Positions 52,839 to 61,874 of a stretch of 64,000 nt of DNA are shown one piece after another. The stretch's first letter is position 1, and each line of letters opens with the position of its first letter. The notes below the pieces were generated by a model, which had not been told where the DNA came from, did not search any database, and saw nothing but the letters and a program-made list of their open reading frames with translations. The translations under genes and the position numbers were made by a program. The stretch lies in the NCBI GenBank assembly GCA_037127315.1, contig JBBBDQ010000352.1:1176001-1240000 (forward strand), given 5' to 3'. This DNA is from Ascarosepion bandense (taxonomy: Eukaryota > Mollusca > Cephalopoda > Sepiida > Sepiidae).

Positions 52839-53006
52839 AAAGTTATATGATTAGTTTTGATATTTAAATTAGTTTAATTAGAATTTATTAAAACATGTTA
52901 TATTTGCTGTGTGTGACAGTGTGTATCCATGTGTTTTATTTTTTGTTTTTATTGTTCTGATAATTTTTTTTTTCTCTTTTTCATATATTTCCTTTTATAA
53001 TGACAG

Positions 53007-53087
53007 GTTATTCAAAATCTCTCTTTTGGCGATGATCTTAAGACAGAAATGGTCCATTTGAGAAATAGTTCAAAAGGGAACGAAACA
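53007..53087 (+). CDS. internal coding exon 3 of an unidentified gene
   Basis: 81 bp, 27 codons, phase 0 at both ends. The acceptor follows a long pyrimidine-rich tract (TTTCTCTTTTTCATATATTT) and ends TGACAG; the donor is ACA|GTAAGT. It reads VIQNLSFGDDLKTEM, VHLRNSSKGNET. Because its length is a multiple of three and it is phase-neutral, skipping it or circularising it would keep the frame of its neighbours. It is flanked by two long inverted repeats (51590-52135 and 53767-54590). Function unknown. Confidence 0.65.
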
Positions 53088-53199
53088 GTAAGTCTTTAAA
53101 TATTTCAATGATAAAATTAATGAGCGAGTGACAAAGGGATTTATTTCCCTAATGTTTGTAGAAGTCAAATAACTTACCTTTCAACATGGTGGTCTTCTT

Positions 53200-53540
53200 T
53201 TGTCTCCCTGTAGGAAGGTAAACATTCAAGATTGTGAGACTCACCTTCCTGATGTGTCCAACTAGTGTCCAGTTGACAAGAATAAACAGGTTTGTAACTG
53301 AATACATGTCCCTATGTGGCCCAAAGACAAACGGTGTATATTGTGCTGAATATTTATTGAGCTCAATGTACACACTGAAATTATCAGCCAATCACTGCTT
53401 ACAGAATAGACTTGTTTGTAACAGGATGGAATCTCCCAGGTTATTATTTAAACCACCTACCAATTTGCCATGGTGTTTTTTTTTGTCGGTTGACTCAACT
53501 TCTATTCTAGTTGATTGCTGGCTGGTTGTTCTATAAGATT
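53200..53540 (+). repeat. Rep-P, promoter-like repeat
   Basis: Second copy of the 16882 family. The CCAAT at 53388-53392 and the TATA-like TATTTAAA at 53445-53452 keep the same spacing as in the first copy (about 53 and 55 bp between). It lies in the intron just after exon 3. Confidence 0.6.
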
Positions 53541-53766
53541 CTTACAATGTTGTCAGAATGTGTTTATTTCTTTTTTGTGTGCAACTGACCAGAAGTTTTT
53601 CTTTTAATCTACATCTGGAAAAGCAAATGTAATCACAAAAGGAAACAAATATTAATTAAACCTTGTTTGTTGGCCCTGTCATATTAGATTAAGGGTATTA
53701 AGGGTATTAAAGAGCTCAGATTATTCCCTTGTGCTGCTTTATCATTTCAGAATGATTTAATATCTT

Positions 53767-54390
53767 GATAAATGGAACTTTGTGTGTTTCTTGAAAATTT
53801 ACACAGTTGTACTATAAGTGTCTGCGAGTGTTCTTAGCTAGGTTTTGTGTCAAGGTACCCCCAATAAATATTGAAAATTGATAATCGAAAAAATCAGGTT
53901 ATAGAAGGAGTGGTCTGATTTTAATCAAATTTGATACACTCATAGACAAAGACATTAGAAACAATATTCAAAAGTTTCAAGGTTGCAATTCTTACAATAG
54001 TGCAGAAAATCGATATATATATATTAAAGGCAAGATGTTTGTGTGTGTGTCTGTTTATCTGCCTGTATTTTTTTTCAGCCTTTTTATTTTAGTTTTTGCT
54101 TTGGGTTTGGCTCTAAGTAGGTATAATTGTAGTTCTTAGTCTCAGCCATGATACCATTTACTCAGAGGACTTATTTAGCTTTCAAACTCAGTTTACGACG
54201 AAAAAAACTTATTTGATATCGATACCAGGAAGTCAAAATTTGACTTACATCCATTCATTTTTCTGTCAGTCTACAGTTTCGCTTTAACTCGAAACAACTG
54301 TTGCTTTTTAGTCTTTTGTGTCAACGTCCAAAGAGTCTGAGCTCCAGGACCATGGATTAGTTTTAAAGCTTTCATTACACCCGAGCAACT
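53767..54390 (-). repeat. Rep-M, right arm of the inverted repeat around exon 3
   Basis: Minus orientation: GATAAATGGAACTTTGTGTG at one end and TCATTACACCCGAGCAACTG at the other. The middle is nearly complete (short TA run at 54015). The tip with 'CTAGCAGTATAGCC' is missing where the old SINE part begins. Confidence 0.87.
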
Positions 54391-54399
54391 GTAAAAATA

Positions 54400-54925
54400 C
54401 ACTGTATAAATACACTGTATAAATTTGTAAGCAAAAACTCCCAGTTTCCTAATTTGTTTGTATAGAAGTTAGTAATAACCACCATCAGTCACATTGTTGC
54501 AGATTGTGCATCAACATAAGATATTATTTTCATGTTAAGTTTTTGAATCTATTCTTCCATGCTGGCTCAAGGCATGTTGGAAGAGAGCACTTGGAGATTT
54601 TTCTGCAGTAGCTTGCCAGTTCTTTCTGTAGTAGACTGGTTGCCAACCAAGGTTATGTAACCCAGTCTTTTCTGCTATTAACCCTCTTCAAGCTGGTTTT
54701 GAATTCAGAATTTCTTTCTCCTGGATCGGTTGCCACCTAAGGATATAGAATCCAGTCTGTTCTACTATTTTCCATTAACTGGTTGGGAAAAGAGATGGGT
54801 TCATTTCTTTCCAAAGAATATTAGCATGTAAATGTGTGTAATGAATTTGACTGGAATTCAAACTCGGCTTTCTGATTCCTCAATCTGATCCACTATCCAT
54901 TACTCTACTGGGCCTCATTAAGAAT
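54400..54925 (-). mobile_element. older SINE-A-like subfamily, full copy
   Basis: In minus sense from 54925: a degenerate start (AGTAGAGTAATGGATAGTGG); B-box-like GAGTTTGAATTCCAG; the doubled 'AACCGATCC ... GGTTGGCAACCAGTC' modules; and a 3' region (54400-54590) that matches 51590-51770 in reverse. This shows that the segment there is this family's 3' end. Confidence 0.7.
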
Positions 54926-55048
54926 TAATATCTGAAATCTGGTGCCCGAAGAGTTATATTACAAACAGCACTTCAGGGCCAGAGACGTACCTTGATGAAC
55001 ATATCAACAATTTTTTGATGTCTCAGGCTTGGTATCTAAATCTAAACA

Positions 55049-55177
55049 ATTTCTATATTTCGAGATAGATTCTCATCATCAGGCAATGTTGCTGTCGGTT
55101 GTGCAGATGATTTACATTTAAATGACAAAACAGCAACATTGCCTGATGATGAGAATCTATCTTGAAACATAGAAATT
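55049..55177. repeat. inverted repeat, 47-bp arms, 34-nt spacer
   Basis: The left arm (55049-55095) ends CATCAGGCAATGTTGCTGT. The right arm (55130-55177) begins ACAGCAACATTGCCTGATGA. Only about two mismatches. The right arm carries CTGATGA and GAAAC. A lone right arm is present at 27936. Confidence 0.92.
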
Positions 55178-55316
55178 TCCGTGTCGCAATGTACAATTAA
55201 TTCATAACTACATAATTTCATTAAGCTCTCTAATACTCATAATATTGACCACTGTTCATAATAAAATAAGTGCCAGAGCACTAAAAATAAAAAAACCTTG
55301 GGTCCTCTTCACCTGG

Positions 55317-55320
<4 letters not shown>

Positions 55321-55362
<42 letters not shown>

Positions 55363-55375
55363 ATAAATATAGGAT
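55321..55375. repeat. (TA)n(TG)n microsatellite
   Basis: A TA run followed by TG dinucleotides. Confidence 0.93.
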
Positions 55376-55494
55376 TTAGTTTAAGATTCCAACTAATATA
55401 TCCTGATGAAGGCTGGAGCATACAATGACTGAATTGCTGTAAATATTGATGGCAATAAAGATTAGGACATGAGACTGAATAGTGTAAATATATA
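55376..55494 (+). mobile_element. SINE-B tail fragment
   Basis: CCTGATGAAGGCTGGAGCAT, then ATACAATGACTGAATTGCTG, TGGCAATAAAGATTAGGACA and GAGACTGAATAGTGTAAATA. The motif keeps CTGATGA, but GAAAC has become GAATT. Confidence 0.65.
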
Positions 55495-55640
55495 TACATA
55501 CAAGCCTGTTTTGCTGTATCACAGCTTATCAGTGTGGCTAGACACATCCACTTGCTTCTGGCTGGGATCGAAACTCGACCGATTTGGTGTCAGTCGGAGT
55601 TGCTACTCCCTAAGCCATAGGCGCATGGAATTAGAGAAGG
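55495..55640 (-). mobile_element. SINE-D, tRNA-derived
   Basis: In minus sense from 55632: GCGCCTATGGCTTAGGGAGT with AGCAACTCC (A box), then GGTCGAGTTTCGATCCCAGC (B box) at tRNA spacing, then AGAAGCAAGTGGATGTGTC. The 3' part (55500-55572) recurs at 55811-55886 without the head. Confidence 0.7.
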
Positions 55641-55810
55641 GAAATTTTAACATGTTGTATTTTAGAAGTGTATACACACGCCACTCACCGAAAGAAGTCA
55701 ATTCATTTCTGAAGAGTACTGCTTATATTGCAGAAGTGGAAACTGTTTTTAAAATTTTCTTCTCTAGAGAGCTCAATCGTAATGAGAGCGTAATATATTA
55801 GTCATCCATG

Positions 55811-55886
55811 TACGAGTCTGTTTTGCTGTATTACAGCACATCAGCGTGGATTGACAGATCCACTTGCTTCTGGCTGGGATCGAGGA
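55811..55886 (-). mobile_element. SINE-D fragment
   Basis: GTCTGTTTTGCTGTATTACA to CACTTGCTTCTGGCTGGGAT repeats the middle of the SINE-D at 55495 in the same orientation. The intervening 170 bp holds a 110-codon plus frame (55469-55801) that starts inside the SINE and shows no domain. Confidence 0.65.
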
Positions 55887-56235
55887 GAGAATGGCAATAC
55901 GTGAAGACAGAGAGGATAATCCAAAAGATTTTATCTAATAAATATAAAATATCAATTAGATAAAATAGAGAGCTGAATGGATATTATCCAGAGCAATGTA
56001 AAATATTGAGAGGAAAATTCAACTTATATAAACAGACACTGAGGTCAACACCAAGTGTTGAGTATGTCTCATGCTTCAGATCAGAAGATGGCATTTAAGC
56101 TAGGTGTTGACTTTGGTCGACTTTTATGTTTATATTTACGTATACTATATCTCTAATATTGAGCATTTTTACCCATAAATATAGCGTAACTTAAAACTAT
56201 GTTTTTATCACTCTTTTTTTTTTTTTAATTTAATT
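55887..56235. other. no gene seen
   Basis: AT-rich, without a recognised repeat or exon. Confidence 0.45.
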
Positions 56236-56239
56236 TTTT

Positions 56240-56428
56240 TCAATTGGAGTAGATAGACTAAACTATCGCCTGGTTCACACTCCACCCACGTCTATTGAAC
56301 AGGTGAAGAGGCTTATCCCTTGTTTCCTGTTTAGGATGTGGTTTCCGGTTTTCTCTTTTCCAATCTTTTTACTCTCACGTAGCCCCCTGCGCATCAGTGG
56401 CATTTTCACCTTGCTTGGGGTGATATGA

Positions 56429-56470
<42 letters not shown>
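56240..56470 (+). mobile_element. SINE-C, full copy, then (TA)n
   Basis: CAATTGGAGTAGATAGACTA, CTGGTTCACACTCCACCCAC, TTGTTTCCTGTTTAGGATGT, then GTAGCCCCCTGCGCATCAGT and CTTGCTTGGGGTGATATGAT with an A tract. A TA run follows at 56440-56470. Confidence 0.92.
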
Positions 56471-56477
<7 letters not shown>

Positions 56478-56478
<1 letters not shown>

Positions 56479-56775
56479 TATTTACATTGTTCAAACTGTT
56501 GTTCTCATTTTTATTGCTATATTCACGTTTCAGCCATTATTCATTCTTGTCTTCTTTACATGACTGGAATTTCAAATTTAACTCTTTATTTCATCCACCA
56601 GGGTAAATTGTTCTAGTTCCAAGTGCCATGCCTCTTCTGGATGTTACAGTATCAGTTAACTCTGCACTACCAGTTTTTGTTCCCCTCTTCTTCAGCTGGG
56701 TATTGAACTCACAACTATTAGGCTAGAGTATGAAAGTGTTATCTTCATATCTCAGCCATAAAGTTGGCTTTACTG
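56478..56775 (-). mobile_element. SINE-B copy
   Basis: The tail side (plus strand) begins TTTACATTGTTCAAACTGTT. The head side near 56690-56740 has ATTGAACTCACAAC (B box reversed: GTTGTGAGTTCAATAC). The motif's GAAAC half is kept and the CTGAAGA half has decayed (TCTTCTTTACATGACTGG). Confidence 0.7.
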
Positions 56776-56852
56776 ATGTGGATTCGAATGCCATCTCTTT
56801 GAACTATTCCATGTATATAATTTTCTAATGTTTTCGGAAAGCCACTTGTAAA

Positions 56853-57022
56853 TGTTGTGGTGGTAATAATCATGCTATGTCAGTTGCTAATCAACTTAAC
56901 ACACCCTAAATGTTCGGAACTTGGTAACCTTCCACGGAAAACATTCTGCCCACTCAGTTGTGTCTTTTTCGAGACATGATTGTACAAGTGTGTATCACAT
57001 ATGGTACTTAAATGACTGATAT
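56853..57022 (-). mobile_element. LTR fragment joined to a SINE-A 3' fragment
   Basis: 56853-56936 matches one end of the LTR at 57102. 56937-57022 is a plus-sense SINE-A end (CTGCCCACTCAGTTGTGTCT to CTTAAATGACTGAT). A SINE-B tail piece follows to 57100. Confidence 0.65.
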
Positions 57023-57101
57023 TGTTCGGACTGTTGTTCTGATCTTTTTTCACATATTCATGACATTTCAACAGTTGTATGCTCCCACCTTACAATGATA
57101 C

Positions 57102-57761
57102 TGTTGTGGAGTAGTATTTGCACTGAAAGTTATAATCATGCTATGTCAGTTGCTAATTGACTTAATGCACCTTAAATGTTCGGAGCTTAGTAATCTTCCA
57201 CTGAAAGCTTACTCCTTAGTATTTGGCTAACTGCCGACTAATATCAACTGCCTAGTAGTTCTACTGAATTCCGATAGAACTGTAAAGCACTCTCTAAAAC
57301 TTCTACAAACTCCTATGAACTTCTTGAGTTATCATCCTGTTAACTCTTATTAATATTTTTTTTTTTTTTTTTTTTAATCGTATCACTCCGAACAAGGCGG
57401 TAACGCCACTGATGTGCAGGGGGCTACGTAATAGTGAAAAGATTGGAAAAGAGAAATCCGGTAACCACATCCTAAACAGGGAACAAGGGATGAGCCTCTT
57501 AACCTGTTCAATAGACGTGGGTGGAGTGTGAACCGGGCGATAGATCTATCTACTCCAATTGAAAAGAAAAAAAAAACAAAGTGAGAAGATTGGAAAAGAG
57601 AAAGCCGGAAACCGCATCCTAAACAGGGAACAAGGGATGAGCCTCTTCACCTGTTCAATAGACATGGGTGGAGTGTGAACCGGGCGATAGATCTATCTAC
57701 CCCAATAAGATCTAGGAGAGAGAGTCCATTATCTGAGGAATAGGTGTGTTTCACCATAACA
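57102..57761 (-). mobile_element. LTR copy interrupted by tandem SINE-C
   Basis: TGTTGTGGAGTAGTATTTGC at the left and GTGTTTCACCATAACA at the right are the ends of the LTR seen at 25656 (minus here). The LTR matches 57102-57354 and 57706-57761. The 350 bp between is SINE-C, so the SINE came later. The flanks GATAC and GAAAG do not form a target duplication. Confidence 0.75.
57356..57705 (-). mobile_element. SINE-C tandem inside the LTR
   Basis: A full copy (57356-57565, starting with a T tract and TAATCGTATCACTCCGAACA) is followed by one lacking the tail (57572-57705). The same full-plus-partial arrangement occurs at 2996 and 15503. Confidence 0.9.
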
Positions 57762-57980
57762 GAAAGTCACTTGTAAACCTCAAGCAATATTGGCACTAAA
57801 GTAACTCTTTCTTTCTCCTGGCAAAGCACACTAAACTAATGTTGGTGGAGGGGGGGATTTTGCTCTGACTTCATATATTCAAATCTGACTAAACACTATA
57901 TTAATTTTCACCCATGTGCTTTTACTTACCTTTTTTTGTTGTTTTTTTTTTCTGTTTTTCATTAAATCTTTCCCTTTCAG

Positions 57981-58016
57981 AAAAAAATGTTCTCATCTTT
58001 GATAGTTCTTGTTTAA
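57981..58016 (+). CDS. possible last coding exon with stop codon
   Basis: After a strong tract (TTTTTTCTGTTTTTCATTAAATCTTTCCCTTTCAG, ending at 57980) the phase 0 frame needed after exon 3 reads KKMFSSLIVLV and then TAA. No poly(A) signal was found nearby beyond AATAAA-like words in the minisatellite that begins at 58140. It could equally be a chance acceptor. Confidence 0.22.
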   Translation, partial: KKMFSSLIVLV

Positions 58017-58139
58017 ATGTACAAATCTTTTAAAATTTGTGGTTTTGGGTATGACAAGAAAACTACACCTGAATCTAAGTCTGCACTGTCAGGATAAATG
58101 AGGATAATAGTTCAACTGTAAATAATATAACAAATGATA

Positions 58140-59205
58140 ACTCCTCATTCCAGAAAGCAGAAACATTGTGATAATAACAACAAAGATGAGGGTAATAGTC
58201 TAAGTGTAAATAATAATTCCACATCCCAGTAACCAGAAATGTTGGGAAAATAACAGTAAAGATAAGGATAAGAGTTGAAGTGTAAAAAATAACTCCTCAT
58301 TGAAGTGTAAATAATAATAAATAATAATAGCTCCCCATCCCAGAAAGCCAAAGTGTTTGAATAAAAACAACAAAGATGAGGATTATAGTTGAAAGGTAAA
58401 TGATGATCACTTCCCATCCCAGAAAGTTGAAACGTTGGGATAATAAAATAAAGATGAGGATGATTGTTGAAGTGTAAATAATAAAAACTCCTCATCCCAG
58501 AAAACCAAAATATTGTGATAATAACAACAAAGATGAGGATAATAGTTTAAATGTAAATAATGATAACTCCTCATCACATAAAGCCAAAATGTAGGTATAA
58601 GAACAACAAAGATGAGGATAATAGTTGAAGTGTAAATAATGATAACTCCTCATCACATAAACCCAAAATGTAGGTATAATAACAACAAAGATGAGGATAA
58701 TAGTTTAAATGTAAATAATGATAACTCCTCATCACATAAAGCCAAAATGTAGGTATAAGAACAACAAAGATGAGGATAATAGTTGAAGTGTAAATAATGA
58801 TAACTCCTCATCACATAAATCCAAAATGTAGGTATAATAACAACAAAGATGAGGATAATAGTTTAAATGTAAATAATGATAACTCCTCATCACATAAAGC
58901 CAAAATGTAGGTATAAGAACAACAAAGATGAGGATAATAGTTGAAGTGTAAATAATGATAACTCCTCATCACATAAATCCAAAATGTAGGTATAAGAACA
59001 ACAAAGATGAGGATAATAGTTGAAGTGTAAATAATGATAACTCCTCATCACATAAAGCCAAAATGTAGGTATAAGAACAACAAAGATGAGGATAATAGTT
59101 GAAGTGTAAATAATAAGTCCTCATCCCAGAAAGTCAAAATGTTGGAATAATTACAACAAAGATGAGGATAATAGTTGAAGTATCAATATTAACTCCTCAT
59201 CCCAG
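58140..59205. repeat. 79-bp minisatellite, about 13 copies
   Basis: The unit is AACAACAAAGATGAGGATAA, TAGTTGAAGTGTAAATAATG, ATAACTCCTCATCACATAAA, GCCAAAATGTAGGTATAAG. Central copies are near identical, and outer ones have CCAGAAAGCCAAAATGTTGG in place of the CACATAAA part. The words GATGAGGA and TCCTCATC can pair within each unit. The sequence is close to the SINE-B tail. Confidence 0.93.
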
Positions 59206-60020
59206 AAATACAATGTATATGTCATTATGCATACATTTTTCTTGCAAATGCTGATGTTACTTTCTTCTTGAAACAAAATCATAATTCCAAACCTTCTTGT
59301 ATCAAGTCCTGTTGACAGTCATCTTGACTTTAGTCTTACTATTGAAAAGAGATAATATCAGATAAGAAAGAGGAAGTGTAAGTGAGTCTTTGAATAAGCA
59401 AAAGAAATAGACCACTTCTCACAGGCAATGTTACTTACACTACATGAAAGCCAATGTACAATATGTATTTTTTTAGTAACTCTGACTGAAGCCATTATAA
59501 ATTGCCAACAGTACATTCATTCTTTACTGATACTTTGGAAAGCACTATCAACAGATTCAAGTACAAGTGATTAGAAGACAACAGACAGACATGCTTCAAT
59601 GATGTCAAGCATCTTTGTGCCAATCAGAATGCTGCATTCTACATTTTGTTCATATCTGATCAATATTGAGTGTTCTTTTCTTCTTGATAAATTTTTTTTT
59701 AGTTGATTGTTTTTCCGATTACTTATTGAGTTTGGTTTCAACAATATCGTCAATGGCTTTCCTTTTTCTTCTTCTTTTTTTTCTAACATTATTAGCTGAG
59801 CAAATGTCTGTAGAAATAAGCTGCAAGCTGCAGTATCAACTTTGAGTACCAAGAAAAAGAAACTAGTAATGTCTCACTTCCAAATTTCCACTTCTCAGTG
59901 ATTCAAGATTACGACAGCTGAGATACCAGTTTTGATGAAAGTGAAGCTTTTGAATCTGTAGGTTTTTAACTGTCAAGGAAAGTAAAAATATGATGAAGAA
60001 TGGGAAAAGAGATAAAACCT
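59206..60020. other. no gene seen
   Basis: Minus frames at 59571-59852 and 59863-60066 have no domain. A few Lys/Glu-rich codons in the first come from an A/G-rich tract. No splice-flanked exon was noticed. Confidence 0.4.
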
Positions 60021-60023
60021 TTT

Positions 60024-60225
60024 GCTGGAGTAGATAGACTAAACTATTGCCCGGTTCACACTCCACCCACGTCTATTGAACAGGTGTAGAGGCTCATACC
60101 TTGTTTCCTTGTTTAGGATGTGGTCTCGGGCTTTCTGCTTTCCAATCTTTTCACTCTTACATAGCCCACTGCACATCAGTGGCGTTACTGCCTTGCTCGG
60201 GGTGATAGGATTTAAAAAAAAAAAA
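60024..60225 (+). mobile_element. SINE-C, full copy
   Basis: GCTGGAGTAGATAGACTAAA start, CCCGGTTCACACTCCACCCA B-box region, and the tail CACATCAGTGGCGTTACTGC, CTTGCTCGGGGTGATAGGAT with an A tract to 60224. Confidence 0.92.
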
Positions 60226-60484
60226 GACCCATAAAGATAACAGCAGTGACAACAGCTCTTTGATAATTAACAGAATGTAACTAAAGACTGCATAAGCAAA
60301 GGTCATACAATCAACTGTTTCATTTGTAGTAAATGATCTTGAAGAGGCAAATAAAATGGTACCTTTTTAAAGAATATTAAATTAGAATTATTACAACAAA
60401 GCTGGCGTGATTACTTTCGTGTGATGCGGTAACAGCTCCTCATCTTAGAAATTAAATGACTTTTTCTATCAAAAGAAGGTTTAT
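60226..60484. other. no gene seen
   Basis: AT-rich DNA between a SINE-C and the 5S-headed SINE-A. Nothing was recognised. Confidence 0.4.
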
Positions 60485-60918
60485 GGCCTATCACGTTGAA
60501 TACACCAGTTCTTGCTTAATCGCCAAAGTTAAGCAACGTTGAGCCTGGTCAGTACTTAGATGGGTGACTGCTTGGGAATACCAGATGCTGTAAGCGTATA
60601 GCGACGGATGTGTGTTGTGGTGCAATGGATATCGACTCGGAATGACAAATTGGAGAACCGAGTTCAAATTTCAGTTGGATTCCTTGCATTCACTTACGTA
60701 CAAATACCCTTGGAATAGGTATTAATCCATCTCTTCCTTCCAGTTATGGGTTAAATAACAGGACAGATTGGGTTCTATAGACTTGGTCAGCAACCAGTCT
60801 ATTGCAAAAAGCAATGGCAACCTACTGTGGGATACATCTTCTGTCCAGTTAGTCATGTCTCTTTCAAGACATGATTGCCAAAGCGTGTATCATGTATGGC
60901 ACTTAACTGACTGAATTG
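60485..60918 (+). mobile_element. SINE-A with 5S rRNA-derived head, full length
   Basis: 60485-60595 is 5S-like: GGCCTATCACGTTGAATACA, AAGTTAAGCAACGTTGAGCC, TGGTCAGTACTTAGATGGGT, GACTGCTTGGGAATACCAGA, TGCTGTAAGC. A 20-bp linker (GTATAGCGACGGATGTGTG) joins it to the tRNA-like start TTGTGGTGCAATGGATATCG and B box GAGTTCAAATTTCAG. The body runs to the 3' hairpin (CATGTCTCTTTCAAGACATG) and the end CTGACTGAA. This is the only complete copy of the dimeric form. 5S promoters act through TFIIIA and tRNA promoters through TFIIIC, and this element has both. Confidence 0.92.
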
Positions 60919-61000
60919 GTTAAGCCTTCTATTGGTGAACTATAAAATGGGTTGGCTCATGGGTGTCAGCACAGGATATGTATGTACCAAAAAGTCCAAC

Positions 61001-61266
61001 ACATGTCTCAAAAGAGACATGACTGACTGAGCAGAAGATTTTCCTGCAGTAAGTTGCTGTTACTTTCTGCAGTAAATTGGTTGCCAACTACATCTACAAA
61101 ACCAAATCTACCTGCTATTTAACTCATAGATGGTGGGAGGAGAGATGGATTAATACCTTTTCCAAGTGTATTTGTGCATAAGTGAATGCAACGAATTCAA
61201 CTGGATTTTGAACTTGGCTCTCTGATTTCTCATTTCAAGCCAATAACCACTGCACTAAAACGCACA
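61001..61266 (-). mobile_element. SINE-A copy without the 5S head
   Basis: The 3' hairpin ACATGTCTCAAAAGAGACAT opens the copy on the plus strand. The head at 61260 reads GCGTTTTAGTGCAGTGGTTA on the minus strand. Older than the neighbouring 60485 copy. Confidence 0.85.
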
Positions 61267-61269
61267 TCA

Positions 61270-61595
61270 GCATTTTCTATGTGCCTTGTCCTTTCTCCAT
61301 CAATTCTTTATGGTGTATTTTGTTGAACGCCTTTGCATTATCAATAAAACATAGGTACAAGTCCTTCTTCATTTGTATTGCCTTTTTGGAGAGCATTCTA
61401 ATCATATGATGTTCCTTGTTCAAGTGTCTTTTTGAGGAATCGGCCTTGTTCTTTTTGAGGAATCAGCATTGTTCTTTTTGAGGAATCGGCCTTGTTCTTT
61501 TTGAGGAATCGGCATTGTTCTTGTCCTACCTTTGGCCTGATTCTGCTTCTCACTCTATTCATCAGAATTCGGACAATCAGTTTTGTATAGAAAAC
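61270..61595 (-). pseudogene. LINE-R fragment: 3' tip joined to RT middle
   Basis: CTATGTGCCTTGTCCTTTC (the 3' tip) runs directly into CCATCAATTCTTTATGGTGT, which lies in the middle of the RT (compare 29645 on), so more than 1 kb is deleted. RT residues around LDKITYKEL to the NRVRSRI region follow, with a 23-bp repeat inserted. Ends near 61595. Confidence 0.82.
61428..61522. repeat. 23-bp tandem repeat in the LINE-R fragment, 4 copies
   Basis: TCTTTTTGAGGAATCGGCCT plus TGT occurs four times where the full LINE (29775) has one related sequence. Confidence 0.92.
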
Positions 61596-61845
61596 TTATA
61601 AAATTAAGTTATCAATTCAATTCAGTTGATCTTATTATCAGAGTTTGGAGTACTGTATATATATATATTTCAATAGCTAAAAAATTTTTTTCAGATATTA
61701 CAAGAAATTTTTATCTAAAACAAACAGACTTTCTCTACGGACATGCCGCATGGTGTGAACAAACACACCACGTGATGTAAACAAAAAAATATTCGAACGC
61801 TATCGTGAAATACATTTCTAATTCAAATTTAAAAATCAGTTGTTT

Positions 61846-61874
61846 CTGATGAAGGACCGAGGGCGGTCTGAAAT
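61846..61874 (+). other. hammerhead-like motif
   Basis: CTGATGA (61846-61852), then AGGACCG, loop AGGG, CGGTCT (a stem with one bulged G), then GAAA (61870-61873). Hammerhead ribozymes need CUGANGA, a stem II and GAAA in this order. No stem I and no stem III with a cleavage site could be drawn with certainty. Confidence 0.3.

Noticed and set aside
55495..55640. A real tRNA gene on the minus strand
   Set aside because: A and B boxes are present, but the flanks repeat as an interspersed element and the acceptor stem does not pair.
60485..60595. A functional 5S rRNA gene
   Set aside because: It has several substitutions and a shortened 5' end, lacks a T-run terminator behind it, and is fused to a SINE body, as are two other copies.
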